From positions 744,001 through 808,000 of the forward strand of contig JANVFP010000006.1 of NCBI GenBank assembly GCA_027919835.1: DNA of 64,000 nt, read 5' to 3'. Positions 1 through 10,838 of this stretch are shown here, piece after piece. This stretch comes from Lentinula raphanica (lineage: Eukaryota; Basidiomycota; Agaricomycetes; Agaricales; Omphalotaceae). Numbering within the stretch: position 1 is the first letter of the stretch; the number at the start of each line of letters is the position of its first letter. The notes under the pieces are model-generated. The model ran no database searches. It was not told the origin of the DNA and saw only the letters and a program-made list of their open reading frames with translations. The translations under genes and the position numbers were made by a program.

Positions 1-624
1 GAGCAAGATAAAAAAACTACTGGACACTAGGAAAGATGACGGCGGAGAAGATAGAATGGACGAAGGATAGGATTAGTCTATAGCCTTAGGACGTACTCGG
101 ACTCTTTCATTTCGTCAGTGAACTATTTGTGCTGTAGAGCCTTATCTCTAGACAAGCGCTTCTGGCTTTTCCAGCGCCTGTGTCCGAATCGGACTTAGCC
201 TGGGAAAAAAGATGGATTTGGAATGATCGAAGAACTGAGCTGGTTCATCCGAGTCATAAAACGCGTAATATTGTTTATTTAAAATGCGAGACCTTTCTCC
301 TCTCAACCATTGCACCTCTCACCAGAACCATCACCTACACAACAATGTCTGCATGAGTGTTCCCCTCTCTAGTCCTCCTCTTTTATCGTCAAATTAGTCC
401 AGCTCCAGCTATTGTCTGGCTCTATCTACCCCGAGAATGGTTAATAAAGTTGTCCGTAAATCAAACAACGGCTCTTTGCTTTTTGAACCAGAAATTGTCG
501 ACCGTATACACTGCCGCTGACCACACTCAAATTCGTATGTGTTCTCTTTTGCTTATTCCACGCTCCTCTTATAACTCAAGGAAACCTAGAACCTTGTCTC
601 TCTTCACCTGTTACATATTCAACT
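1..624. other. upstream region without a supported gene
   Basis: I see no gene that I can support here. The final part contains pyrimidine-rich tracts just before the start codon at 625, as expected for a fungal 5' leader. A short open frame from 357 overlaps the next gene in another frame and looks like chance. Confidence 0.5.
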
Positions 625-1452
625 ATGTCGTCCTCTTCATCCTCCAGTCTTTCTTCCTTGGCCCATTCCAAGTTGCACAAGTGCAGCTTGCACCGTTGGG
701 TGCTACTCAAAAACTCCTTAATTCGCGCTGACACTACACAAACCAACGATTCATCTGACGCGGGTCAAACCGAAGTCGAAGATGAAGAAATCAATACTGA
801 AGACTCCGATTCGTTCATGTTCCCAGACGCAGGGAAATTAGTGGACAGATCTGGTCGTGACAGTCCTTCAGAAGCCGAATGGCTTGACTCATTGTTAGAG
901 ACTCTCGCCGACGACGACGACGACGATTTCAGCGTAGAAGGTGGATCTATCTTGCAAGTGGACGATGAATATGACCAAATGCTGAGCCCGCTTCCATCCC
1001 CAATGTCTTCGTCGGACGACCTCACGAACGAGTCTTATCTTGCGTCCTCATTCTCTTACCCGTATCTTGTACCATATCCACCATTTCAGCCTCCCCTCAT
1101 CAACTTTGAATCCTCTTCTCCTACCTCTCCCTATATTGACCCCTTGCCATACTATGAGCTGGACGACGATGGCGCAGACCTTCCAGTTCCAGATGCAATC
1201 GAAGATACATCTGACGACGAGTCAGACTCACCGCTTACACCATCTATACAGTCAAGCTCTTCGCTGACCTTGATTGACCCTGCTACTATTCCTCTGCCTG
1301 CAGATAGGCCTCGTATTGGCAGTCGTGCTTCACCTCATATTTACATCGACTCGGACGATTCTTCGTTCTACCCTTACGAGCTCGACTTCGACCCCTTACC
1401 GTTCCCCGACGATCTTCGTTCTCCGTATAATATGTATCAACAAGAATGCTAG
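625..1452 (+). CDS. acidic serine-rich protein, function unknown
   Basis: This is a single-exon reading frame of 275 residues. The start is a run of serines (MSSSSSSSLSS). It is followed by a strongly acidic, low-complexity protein with Asp runs near residues 94-99 and Ser/Pro-rich stretches. A repeated pattern of Pro, Tyr and Asp occupies the C-terminal half. No catalytic motif, signal peptide or membrane segment is visible, and the composition suggests intrinsic disorder. I do not recognise a family. Proteins of this acidic Ser/Pro type are common orphans in Agaricomycetes. The start codon is the first Met of the acidic frame; a small upstream exon cannot be excluded. Confidence 0.6.
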   Translation: MSSSSSSSLSSLAHSKLHKCSLHRWVLLKNSLIRADTTQTNDSSDAGQTEVEDEEINTEDSDSFMFPDAGKLVDRSGRDSPSEAEWLDSLLETLADDDDDDFSVEGGSILQVDDEYDQMLSPLPSPMSSSDDLTNESYLASSFSYPYLVPYPPFQPPLINFESSSPTSPYIDPLPYYELDDDGADLPVPDAIEDTSDDESDSPLTPSIQSSSSLTLIDPATIPLPADRPRIGSRASPHIYIDSDDSSFYPYELDFDPLPFPDDLRSPYNMYQQEC

Positions 1453-2261
1453 CGGTCCCCTTCTCGCTCTGATGCTTTTGACTTACACTTTGTTAGATGT
1501 ACATGCTTGTTATCTATCATTCTGCCACTTATCCTCCTCCACGTTATCGTATGCTCATTATTACTCTCAATACTCTCTCCTACTGTGTGGTTTCCTTACC
1601 TCTGTGTATACTGGAATGTCATTTGTGAAGACATACATCGTGTGACGAAATGAGAACCTATTGTTACCTTGGAATATCAAAGCGGAGTAGGACGGATTGT
1701 TCGCGGTCCCGCAATGTATGAAGTATGTTTTTTCAAGGCGCGCCACCGTTAACCGCGGGTTCTCCTTATGTTCTCTCCACCCTCAAAGGATCATCGATCG
1801 TCTCTCATATTTTGGGCCAATAGCGTTATATTAATGAAGGGAGGCAATAAGAGGGTTACATTAGATTGATAAACTCCCCAGGAAACTTTGAGGTATTTCT
1901 TATCACGCATGGTTCAGGCGTGCCTTTTGTCCTTTCGGTTTGAACAGATTCCCAGAACAAGACATATTTACGAGATCCGGCACGAGTGGGATGGATGGAA
2001 TACAGCTAGCTTAGCAACCTGTGAGCACTACGACTGATGCTCACCCTTGCTCACCGCCGACCGGTGAGGTCCTATTCAATTGCTGTCCGAACTGGTTCGG
2101 TTATACAAGAGAAAAAGGGTATCCTTAACTGACAGCAACCCCGTCTGACTAGTCCTCGAAAGAATTCGAACCTGATTTTTTCGAAGATGAGAAAGATAGA
2201 AGGACAGCACAAGTCCAGATACGCACTAATTCGGGTTGGGCCCTTCTACACCTTTTTTGAC
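1453..2261. other. intergenic region between convergent genes
   Basis: This is the shared 3' side of the acidic protein gene and TMA20, which converge. Short frames (for example 1274-1645) have no coding character. I see no repeat or RNA gene. Confidence 0.5.
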
Positions 2262-3003
2262 TCACAACGACTGTATTGCCCAAAAGTCATCCCCTACATA
2301 TGTGACCGTCTCCACACCGACACCCTTGTTCACTTGCTTTATCTCTTCCGTCCCTAGTTTGGTAATGCCCACCCCAACAGCATGTTCTTTGCCTTCTGCG
2401 TATATCGCGACGGGAACGCCAGCCGCGACGCCTTCTTCGGCAGGTGGTAGATAACCTCCCTTTGATGTGAACCCGGGGCACATCATGTGTGCACCTGCAA
2501 GTAGAAATCTGATAGCACCGCGGTCGACCCTAACCATTGGTAGGATATAGGGATCTGTGAAAAGATGCAGAGGTGTGAGTATCCTTCGCCAGACGCTGAG
2601 AAAGAGCAATTTGCAGTACATTTGTGCAACAGTCGAAGTGTAGGATAGATCGGGCCATCGAAGTGTTGAAAGAATATGGGTTCACCGTGGACGGTGTATA
2701 TTGATAAGTGTTCTCTACTGAGCGTAGAACGGGAGTCAAACTGTGAGTCAGAGAATCTTTGAGGAAAACATGAGACAGACCATTTTACGAGTACCAAGCC
2801 TTCCTTCTTCGGCCACACTGCCTCCAGGGTTTCTGGTTCAATTTTCCATTGTTCAAGGATCGCTGATCGTATCGATCTTTGGACTGAAGACTTGACGGGC
2901 GTTTGTCCAGAGATGTCCGTTGATGGTTGGAATCTGTGTGAATTCAGTGAGTATCACCCTCGAATCAGACAAACCATGGACAAGTGAACTTTTTGAACAT
3001 CGA
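2262..3003 (-). CDS. TMA20: translation machinery-associated protein 20 (MCTS1/MCT-1 homologue)
   Basis: TMA20 is a PUA-domain protein that binds the 40S ribosomal subunit. With its partner Tma22/DENR it helps recycle 40S subunits and supports re-initiation. The spliced frame starts at 3003 with MFKKFQPSTDISGQ and continues into KSSVQRSIRSAILEQW, close to the family N-terminus. Later exons give VWPKKEGLVLVKW, HGEPIFFQHFDGPIYPTLRL and the PUA-domain stretch VDRGAIRFLLAGAHMMCPG. The protein ends DDFWAIQSL. At least four exons are needed; the first intron splits a Lys codon after MFKK. It lies tail-to-tail with the acidic protein gene and head-to-tail with CRM1. The family assignment is firm; some inner splice sites are not. 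Confidence 0.9.
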
Positions 3004-3317
3004 ACGGCAATAGTATGAAAGTGAGTGCTGAAATCCCTGATCAAGACAGCCTGATAACCTCTGATAACTAATACTACATAATAGTGACAAACAAACTTCT
3101 GTGACCTCAGTGACAGTCCTCCTCAGTCTGCGCTAGTCTGCGGAGTATGTTGTTTATGTACAAACCAATTCTACATTATTTATGAGCAGTATAGCTATAG
3201 TACATACGTTTGAACAGAAGCCTAGCGAAAGCAACCTGCAAGCAGGTACATCATTAAAAGGAAAGCCAAGACGCTAAAGAAAGAAAGGAAAACCGTCCGT
3301 ATTGAGGTACATGTAGA
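3004..3317. other. spacer between CRM1 3' end and TMA20 start
   Basis: Both neighbours are on the minus strand, so this holds the CRM1 3' end and the TMA20 promoter. I see no other feature. Confidence 0.5.
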
Positions 3318-6300
3318 TCATATTTCTTCGTCCTTGTCCTCCAACTGAGAAGGTTTGAGCATACCAGGTATGCGCATCGCTGCTTGCCTCTCTTCTTCTG
3401 CTTTTTTCATATTCTCTGCCTCCTTTTCTTCAAGGTAGAGCTCAGCATTGTCACCAGAGAATTCCTTCAACTGTATTAGGAAGTCCCTCAACGCGGCTTT
3501 GAAACGATTGATATCGCTATTGTACTCGGACAGCCCGTTGACGAATGTCTGCAGTTGGATACTAGCCGATGGATGGAAGGTTAGTGAAACATTTCGAGTC
3601 ATCGACAGGACCACGTACGGCTGAATATGGGGGAATGCGGTCTTCAGTAAGTTGGCAGTGTATTCTCTGAGGAATACTGAATTGGTTGCACTCGGATCCG
3701 TAACTTGAGCTGGGTCGAACAAAGGTGTTTGGATAGTGTTGGTTTCGACGAGTTCGAACATGCGGGCGAGAAGGGCACTTTGGAGTTTGAAGCCACTTTT
3801 GTGGTCAGTATCCGTGAGTACAAAGAAAATATCTTGGACAATGCTGAGGAAATATTGTTGGAAGAAGGCGTTGCTAACGGAAGGATCCCCTGCGTTTGCA
3901 AAGTTGTTGACGACTTCCAAACACACTAGAATGGATGTAAGGAGTGGTCTGCAAGGATAGATTTTCTCATAGAGCACGCACAGTAGAGGCCTGTATCAGC
4001 GATGTCACGCATGGTGTGTTTGATGGCCCAGATAATACTGTCCATGAACAGCTTGAACTGAGCGGGAGGGATACTCAACAGAGCTATGTGCGATGTCATT
4101 TTTCCGAAGAGGGAGAAAAGAAAACACGAATTCTTCTTACCGGGGAAGCAGTTAATATTGATGGCTCTCAAGAGCTTGAAGAAGCCGACACGGTGTTCAG
4201 GGAACTCAGCAAAGTCTTGATTGATCATTGTTAATGTCGGTTCAAAGACAGCATCCAAGATGGCGGGGACTTGGGGAGTCAAAAGTCCCTGATAACAAGA
4301 AATCAGTCTAATGAAACGAGTGATCATCGGAATGGAACGCACTCCTAGCCTGCCAGTAATGGTGGCCATTACATTGAGGACTTCAGCATCTCGAGCAGTG
4401 GGTACGTTGCGGTTATAATCCCCGAGGATGGCATCAAGTAATGGTGGCATGAAATTACTGTTGACAGCTTCAAGGTCCTCCGCCTTCTTGATATACGTTT
4501 CCATGAGTTTCAAGATCTCCTTTTTGACCGTTCGCAGCTGGCGAACTTTAGGTGTCTTCGTAGCAATGACACCTACGAACATTGTGATTTAGAAATCGCC
4601 GGTGCAGAGAAAATTGAATCGACTTACCTTCTTTGGCGATAGTCTCGCTGATGATTCCACTGACCGCTTTGTACAAACCAAGCATGTCGAGGAAAATCCG
4701 ACCGATCTGAGGAAGATAGAAACTTCCGATCGACGTGCAAGCTGATACATTCGTCTTCAGAACATTGGATAGAATTTTAATATTTTCCGTGTTCGCAAGG
4801 ACATCCATGTTCTGTGCGGCCTGGGCCATCAAAGAATCCCACTGAGACAACACTCAGTAATGAATGCAGGTACATGAATGGCATAAGACTTACAGCATTA
4901 TTTGGCATGTCCATCAATTTGGCAATGAGTTTCTCCTGTAATGGTTTGTTGGGCTGAGCGGATATCATATACCCGACAGCCTCGTAGAAAGTATGGACTT
5001 GCAACGGTGATAAATCAACAGTGATTCGATGAAGCAGACGAAGAATTTCGTCGATAAAAGGTTCTTGTTCACCGGACTGTTGCATGACAAAGTGTCTTCG
5101 GCATTTCTGAGCGATTTTGATGAACGTGTCGCAAGCCATATCCTGAACACCTGAAACAACAAGTTACTACATTATAGACTAACTGAAATGAGATGAGAGA
5201 ACCTTCGTGTGTTTCGTGCATGAATTCGAACAATTTGTTCACGACAGTCTTCAAGAACTTCCAATGCGCCTTGAGGAAGCGAGGATACTGGCCGACGATA
5301 TACATGATATCTGAGGCCACGACGGCTTTGTTGTCTTTGCCTCGTTTGATTTCACAGAGGCCCAGCAGGTCCTTGATCACTGTAACAAGGAAACGCTTCT
5401 CCGTTTCTTCATCTGTGACAGAGATTCTCTCAATGATTGATTTGAGCAAGACGAGAGAAACTTACTCATAGCACCGGATATAGAACCGATAGCCCAACAA
5501 AGAGTGTTGAGGTTTTGCCATGACCATTCAGAACCGTCCACTTGTTTCGCGAGCTTTTCCGTAAGAATCGTTTCGGTATCGGCCACATCGAGATGGGTCA
5601 GGTAAACCAGGAGTTCACGCATGGATTTGTAGAGTACGATGGTGTCACTCTCTTTCATGAACTCTCGAACAATTTCTCCTTCCTCGTTTTCGACAATGAG
5701 AACCTGGAAATAACTTTTAACCACTGAAGGCACGTTACGTGGAAATACTTACTTCTTCTGGTTTGACCATCCGTTCAATGACAACCAACCGAAGATTGGA
5801 AAGCACATCGCTATAAATGTTTTTTCTGAGCGACATCCCGCCCAAGATGTTTCCATTGGATCCGCCGAGGTTCAAGCCCATTAAGAGTCCTGATTCACCT
5901 ATGGGTAAACTCTGGATCTCGTCATAAAGGCCTGAGACGAGCTTATTCCAGTACTCGAGACAGATTTTGAAAATCTCTCGTTCGTCAACCTGAGACACTT
6001 TAACCATGTAAAGATGCGCGTTCAGTAGAACATCACGATTGGGTTCAGTCTCTACTGCGCGTAAGTGGTATGAAAGGAAGTTGGAGAGGAAAAGTGATAA
6101 GTTGAGTACGAGTTCTTGGCCAGCGTCTCCTGCATTCGTGTATGCTTGAGCAATATTGGTGCTTGGAGGGATCATACGGTTGACGGAAGTCATAACCATA
6201 GCGAAGAGGATCACGAATTTGGGATCATACTCTGGTCCGACCTGCAGAGCTGCAATTTCAGCCAAACATTTCAAGGTGATGTTGCGGAACTCTGGTGCTT

Positions 6301-7378
6301 CGAGAAACTAGAATAGTAGCAGGTAAATCTCGTATATCCAAGAAGAAGGCGACAGACTACACACTCTGTTTAGCAATAGATCAATGATGGTGGTTTCGAA
6401 GATGAATCCTAGTGGGATCCAATTCAAAAACCGAAGGAATGTCTCCAAAGTAGCTTTTATAAGGGAAGTCTTGTTGGCTTCTGCGAGTACTTCCGAGCAG
6501 AGTTTGAAAATATCAGAGAATTCCCCGCACATCTGATTCTTCAGGCTCTTGATTTTGTTCTGTGTCATCTGCTCGGCTGAGAAGTCGAAGATCTCCTCTG
6601 AAAGCAGCTTCAGGATGACCATATTGTTCTCGCATAGAGAGAGATTTGTCTTGGATGATTCGACCAGCTCTGTGATGAAGTTGGGCCAGTTGTGTGGCCA
6701 TTCTTGTTTCAGGATCTAGTGGGATAAATCAGATCGGGAATGGTAATTGAGCATAACGGCGTACTTGTATAAGGGCAAGGTTCAGCTTATTAATATATGT
6801 TTTCTCTTTTCTTGAGAGGGTCTCATCCGATGCTACTTTGACTGTGGCTCCGACGATGAAATTTCGTATGCCTATGGTGTGAGCGTCAGCTTCCGATTGC
6901 CACCACGCGCATCTGATGACAATGACAACTCACCTTGTCGTTGACCTTCTGGTAATGTCTTCCATCTTGTCGTTATCAGTTTTTCTAAGATCTGAAGACC
7001 GATATACTACGCGACAGAAAAATGGACAGTCAGCGAAGTGGTCGACTTTCGATTTGACAAGAATGACGGCAGACCTTGGCCTGTGGAAAGTTGGAGTTTT
7101 CCAAGATGATTGGCACTTTGGTCCATGAATCTGGGTGCTCCTCGAAGCGGGTCAGCACCTGTTGTGCCATTTGTTGCTACAGAGAGGTTGTGTTGTGTTG
7201 AGCTTGCTGATATTGGCAAATGCATCGAGAATACTCACCTCAGGCCCGGAGCTAGTGTAGAAAGCCATGACGATTTTGTCGAGAAGCGCGACATCGAAAT
7301 CGCCAGAAAAATCGAGCAGAGCCTACGAGCATATAAGCACAGAGAGATGAGAGTAATATAAGGGCAACAAACCTCCAT
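3318..7378 (-). CDS. CRM1: CRM1 / exportin-1, nuclear export receptor
   Basis: CRM1 is the karyopherin that carries leucine-rich NES cargo out of the nucleus with Ran-GTP. The gene has more than ten exons. Exon 1 is only ATG GAG; exon 2 continues [20 protein letters not shown]. Later exons carry family hallmarks: [91 protein letters not shown] and [16 protein letters not shown]. It ends in a helix and an acidic tail (LEDKDEEI), as in other exportin-1 proteins. The conserved Cys in DLLGLC (codon 5354-5356) is the residue alkylated by leptomycin B in sensitive species. HEAT-repeat architecture is assumed from the family. The assignment is secure; small exon borders are approximate. Confidence 0.95.
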
Positions 7379-7740
7379 GATGAACGAGGATGACGCGCGA
7401 TCTTGAGAGTGAGATGAGAAAGCGCGGTAAGTGTCCAACGAACTAACAGGCCACGCGCACTGCCATTGTAATATGCTGAGTCATCATGTGAGCCGGGCCG
7501 TCAACTCAAGCTTAGGAGAAGTGATCAAATAGCGTAGTCAACCAATAAAGTCTTGTTTTCTTGTTTTCAAAGGTTGTCATTAGAGGTACACAAGTATTAC
7601 ACTTCGTATGTTAAAACTACACAAGGTTCGTCATACACACAGGTCGAATTCACAGAGCAGCAGGGTAAACAAGACAGCTTGAGCCACAAGCGAGAGGCTT
7701 CCAAGTTCTCATCTTCTAATTTTGAGAAGGTATGGTATTG
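7379..7740. other. spacer between RMD5 3' end and CRM1 promoter
   Basis: Both neighbours are on the minus strand. The region holds the CRM1 promoter and the RMD5 3' end. I see no gene here. Confidence 0.5.
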
Positions 7741-9249
7741 TCAAAAATGAACTTGGATAGCCGACGAAGCGAGAGATTCAGTTGGACAGTAAGGGCATTT
7801 GACGCGTCTGTGTAATAGCAGGTAGCACGCTGAGTGAGCGACTTCGAGCTAGAAATTACAACGGCAATAACCTACCCTGAAGACTTTGCAAGCTTTTGGA
7901 GGCTGTCTTTAGCTACAACGTGTCCACAAGATATCATCATCGGTGGATTTTGTTCTGTGCTTTGTTCCTTGGAGACTGGACAGGTGAAAATAGAGTGGTA
8001 TCGGTTTTCAGGAGGGAGGTTGATTTCAATCTGCCAGCACAAGCACAAGTGGTAAGAATAGACGATAGATTGCGATTGTAAACCAATACATACCGGCAAT
8101 TCATCTCTCTGACTCCAATCGTTCTTCCTTTCTCGTAGAACTCGACGGCATTTCTCAATCTTCGCAAGAGCACCACCACCACCAATATCTCCTACGACCC
8201 TTAACGGAACCTGGCGACTCATCCCAAGATTCGCACAATATTCTTTGGCGAACAGTGTCTCCAAATCTGAATGTATCGATGAAGAAGCCAAATCGGCATA
8301 AGGAGAAGTTAGCAGCCTGGGGAGAGGTAGGTACATGATGCAGCTGAAAAGTCGTTGAAATTCTGCTTCGTGGGTATGGTAATACGGTCTGAGTTCCGCA
8401 TTGGCATATGATATTGCAGCAATATAAGGAGGATGTGATGCCAGGAGTAGGCGGAGATACTGGGAACGATGAAGATAGAACTCGAGTGACGAACCACGAG
8501 ACTGGAGGAAATCTCTTTGTGAACTTGCCCACCTACGAGTACAGCGATCGGTAAGGAAAAGAACATGGATGGAGAATGGGAGTGGAATCGAATACCTACA
8601 TGAGTGCGGGGCCCAAGTTCTGATTCCGAAGCGCCTGCAGAATACGATGCAGATCGACGAAATGTGCACGCAATTCCGGAAGGATGTCAGCATCTGATTC
8701 CTGGTAGCCTTTAGCATGGGACAAAAACAGCTAATGTACACAGAGTTGTTTACCTCCAAAAATGTATGCGCCACATCGAATTGACCTGTCCTTAGAAAAT
8801 GTAGGGCTATTGTCCTTTCCAGAGCAGCGATTGCGCTATCACTTTCAAACAAATCAGGATAAGAAGGTAAACTAGCAGGAAATTTCTGCGAATGTGAGTG
8901 AACTTGGGCAATGATCTAGGAAGACGCTCACCTTTTCTATCGCTTTGCCAAGTTTCGCTGTCGCAGAGTAAATCTCTTTCTGACGATCATCTATGTCTTT
9001 CTTCTTAACATCTATAGCTTTAGTAAGAATGTTCCAGGAGTCTTCATCCATAGTGTCGACATTAGTCTTTGCAGACGTAAGGGTAGCTATGAGCTCGTCA
9101 AGAGAATCCGAGATAGAGGGTATTTTGTTTTTTCCAGATGATGACGCGGTGAGCTTCTCGAGTTTGCTGAGCTCTTTCAACAATGTCTCCATTGCAGATG
9201 GAAGTTGACGTTGAACGTTGAAGTCGGCGTTTAGTCGGGTAAGTGACAT
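7741..9249 (-). CDS. RMD5: GID/CTLH E3 ligase RING subunit (RMD5/GID2, RMND5 homologue)
   Basis: RMD5 pairs with Fyv10/GID9 as the catalytic RING heterodimer of the GID ubiquitin ligase, which in yeast degrades gluconeogenic enzymes. The N-terminus (MSLTRLNADFN) is helical. The middle has a LisH-like stretch (IALHFLRTGQFDVAHTFLE) and a CTLH region containing LRAHFVDLHRILQALRNQNL. The C-terminus has a degenerate RING: FTCPVSKEQ, SCGHVVAKDSLQKL and a last small exon RVKCPYCP. The missing zinc ligands are typical of RMND5 proteins. The protein ends SAIQVHF. The first Met is only 15 bp from the start of the divergent NSA1 gene. A second in-frame Met at about 9192 (METLLKELSKLEKL) is a possible alternative start. 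Confidence 0.9.
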
Positions 9250-9264
9250 AAGCGCTCGGAACCC

Positions 9265-10724
9265 ATGCGTTTCTTTTCCGGCGACGAACTTGGCAATCTT
9301 AAAATCCTACAACCTAAAACACCTAGCCCAGATATCACATCTGAGCTGCTCATTCTACGCACTGGGAATGCCGAGATAGGTGGTGTCCAAGCCCTTTCGA
9401 CCCGTAATGATCCAGGTTCAATATCAACTCTGGTAATGTCGATTGACTTTTGCACACACAATGTTCACCGTTGTAGAAGCACAGTTAGCTGCAGGATACT
9501 CCAATGGCGCAGCAGGACTACTCAATATTGCAGAAGATAACACGATAACGCACACGCAAAAATGGACAGAGACTAGATTAAAACCCGGCCAACGATACAT
9601 AGGAATACATTGCGCTGAAAAGTAAGCTCTCAAATTCCTTCTTCTCCTATCATCGCTCACAATTATCCGCGGTAGGAATGTGTTTTCTTGTACCTCGAAT
9701 GGTGCATTGCGATCTACCAGCATTGAGCAGAATCCTTCAGATAATCCTACCTCCTTCACTGGTCTTCTACCCACTCGACTTTGTGATTGGAGATTGTTCG
9801 AAGATCAAAATACGTTTGCCTACGGAGGCGACGAAGTAGAGCTGTCTGTTTGGAATACCGAGCGCGCATTTCAAAATCAAGTTGAAGACCTCACATCCTC
9901 GTCCAAAAAACGCAAGCGAAATGATACTCTCTTTCCGGGTGAGATTTGGCGAGCAAAGAATGTGAATCTTCACTCTTTAATTTCCTCATCTGACGCTTAT
10001 ACAAAATATCGAATGAAAGGTCTCTAACGACAATCTTGGATTACGCCAACCAGTTCGAATCACGTCTCTTTGTTATCTCTCGTCATCTTCACAGTCGAGT
10101 AATCACCTTGTCACTGGGACCCAATTAGGATCCGTACGACGATATGATACACGGACTGCTCGAAAACCTGTGTCTGATTGGAGAACAGCAAAAGTTGGGG
10201 GAGTAGAAGCACTCGAGCAGGGTTTCAATCAACAGTGAGTGCTTCGTTGTATTCCGTCTTTACAGTGAGATTTATATCAAGCAAAAAATCAGCGAGATTT
10301 TCGTGAGCGATAGTGGATCAAACTTGTCAGCCCTGGATTTACGGAATGGTCGCGTTCTATACAGCTACAAAGGTCTCTTCCTCTTCTCAAATGTCTACTT
10401 ATTGTCACTTCTCATCAAACAATTCAAGGTCTGGCCGGAGCCGTTAGTTCGATAGCACCTTCCCCCACACTCATGGTTTCGGTTGCCAAAGATCGCTATT
10501 GCCGTGTCCACAGTGTCTTTCCTGCGCCAGATCAGCCAGGAGAGCGACAAGAGCATAGAGGCGAAGTGTTGGAAAAGATCTATACAAAGAGTATGCCTAC
10601 AGTGGTTGTTTGGGATCGTTCTTCTACGCAGAAGGCATTGCTTAAGGGATCCGAAGAGATAGACAAGGATTCTGATGAAGATATTTGGGATAACATGCAA
10701 GATGTTGACGATGACGGTGAATAA
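9265..10724 (+). CDS. NSA1: ribosome biogenesis WD-repeat protein NSA1 (WDR74 homologue)
   Basis: NSA1 is a nucleolar WD40 protein of pre-60S particles, released by the AAA ATPase Rix7. The start MRFFSGDELGNLKIL matches the usual NSA1 beginning. Propeller repeats follow across several exons: QLAAGYSNGAAGLL, FAYGGDEVELSVWNTE, a basic insert KKRKRN, then GEIWRAKNV, TGTQLGSVRRYDTR and FVSDSGSNLSALDLRNGRVL. The WD region ends at MVSVAKDRYCRVHSVF. An acidic tail (EDIWDNMQDVDDDGE) closes the protein. It diverges from RMD5 and converges on the E2 gene, with 114 bp between stop codons. The family assignment is strong. Confidence 0.88.
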
Positions 10725-10838
10725 TACTACTCACACGGCAACATCATAACGAGCATGTGTTCCGTCGTATATACGAAAAGTACAAGTATACAGTGTTTCT
10801 TAATTTCGAAGTAGCTTCTTGCAACGAGCAGCCTCTTC

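Noticed and set aside
625..1025. minus-strand 86-codon acidic frame
   Set aside because: Antisense of the acidic serine-rich protein; Ser/Asp codons give Ser/Arg on the other strand.
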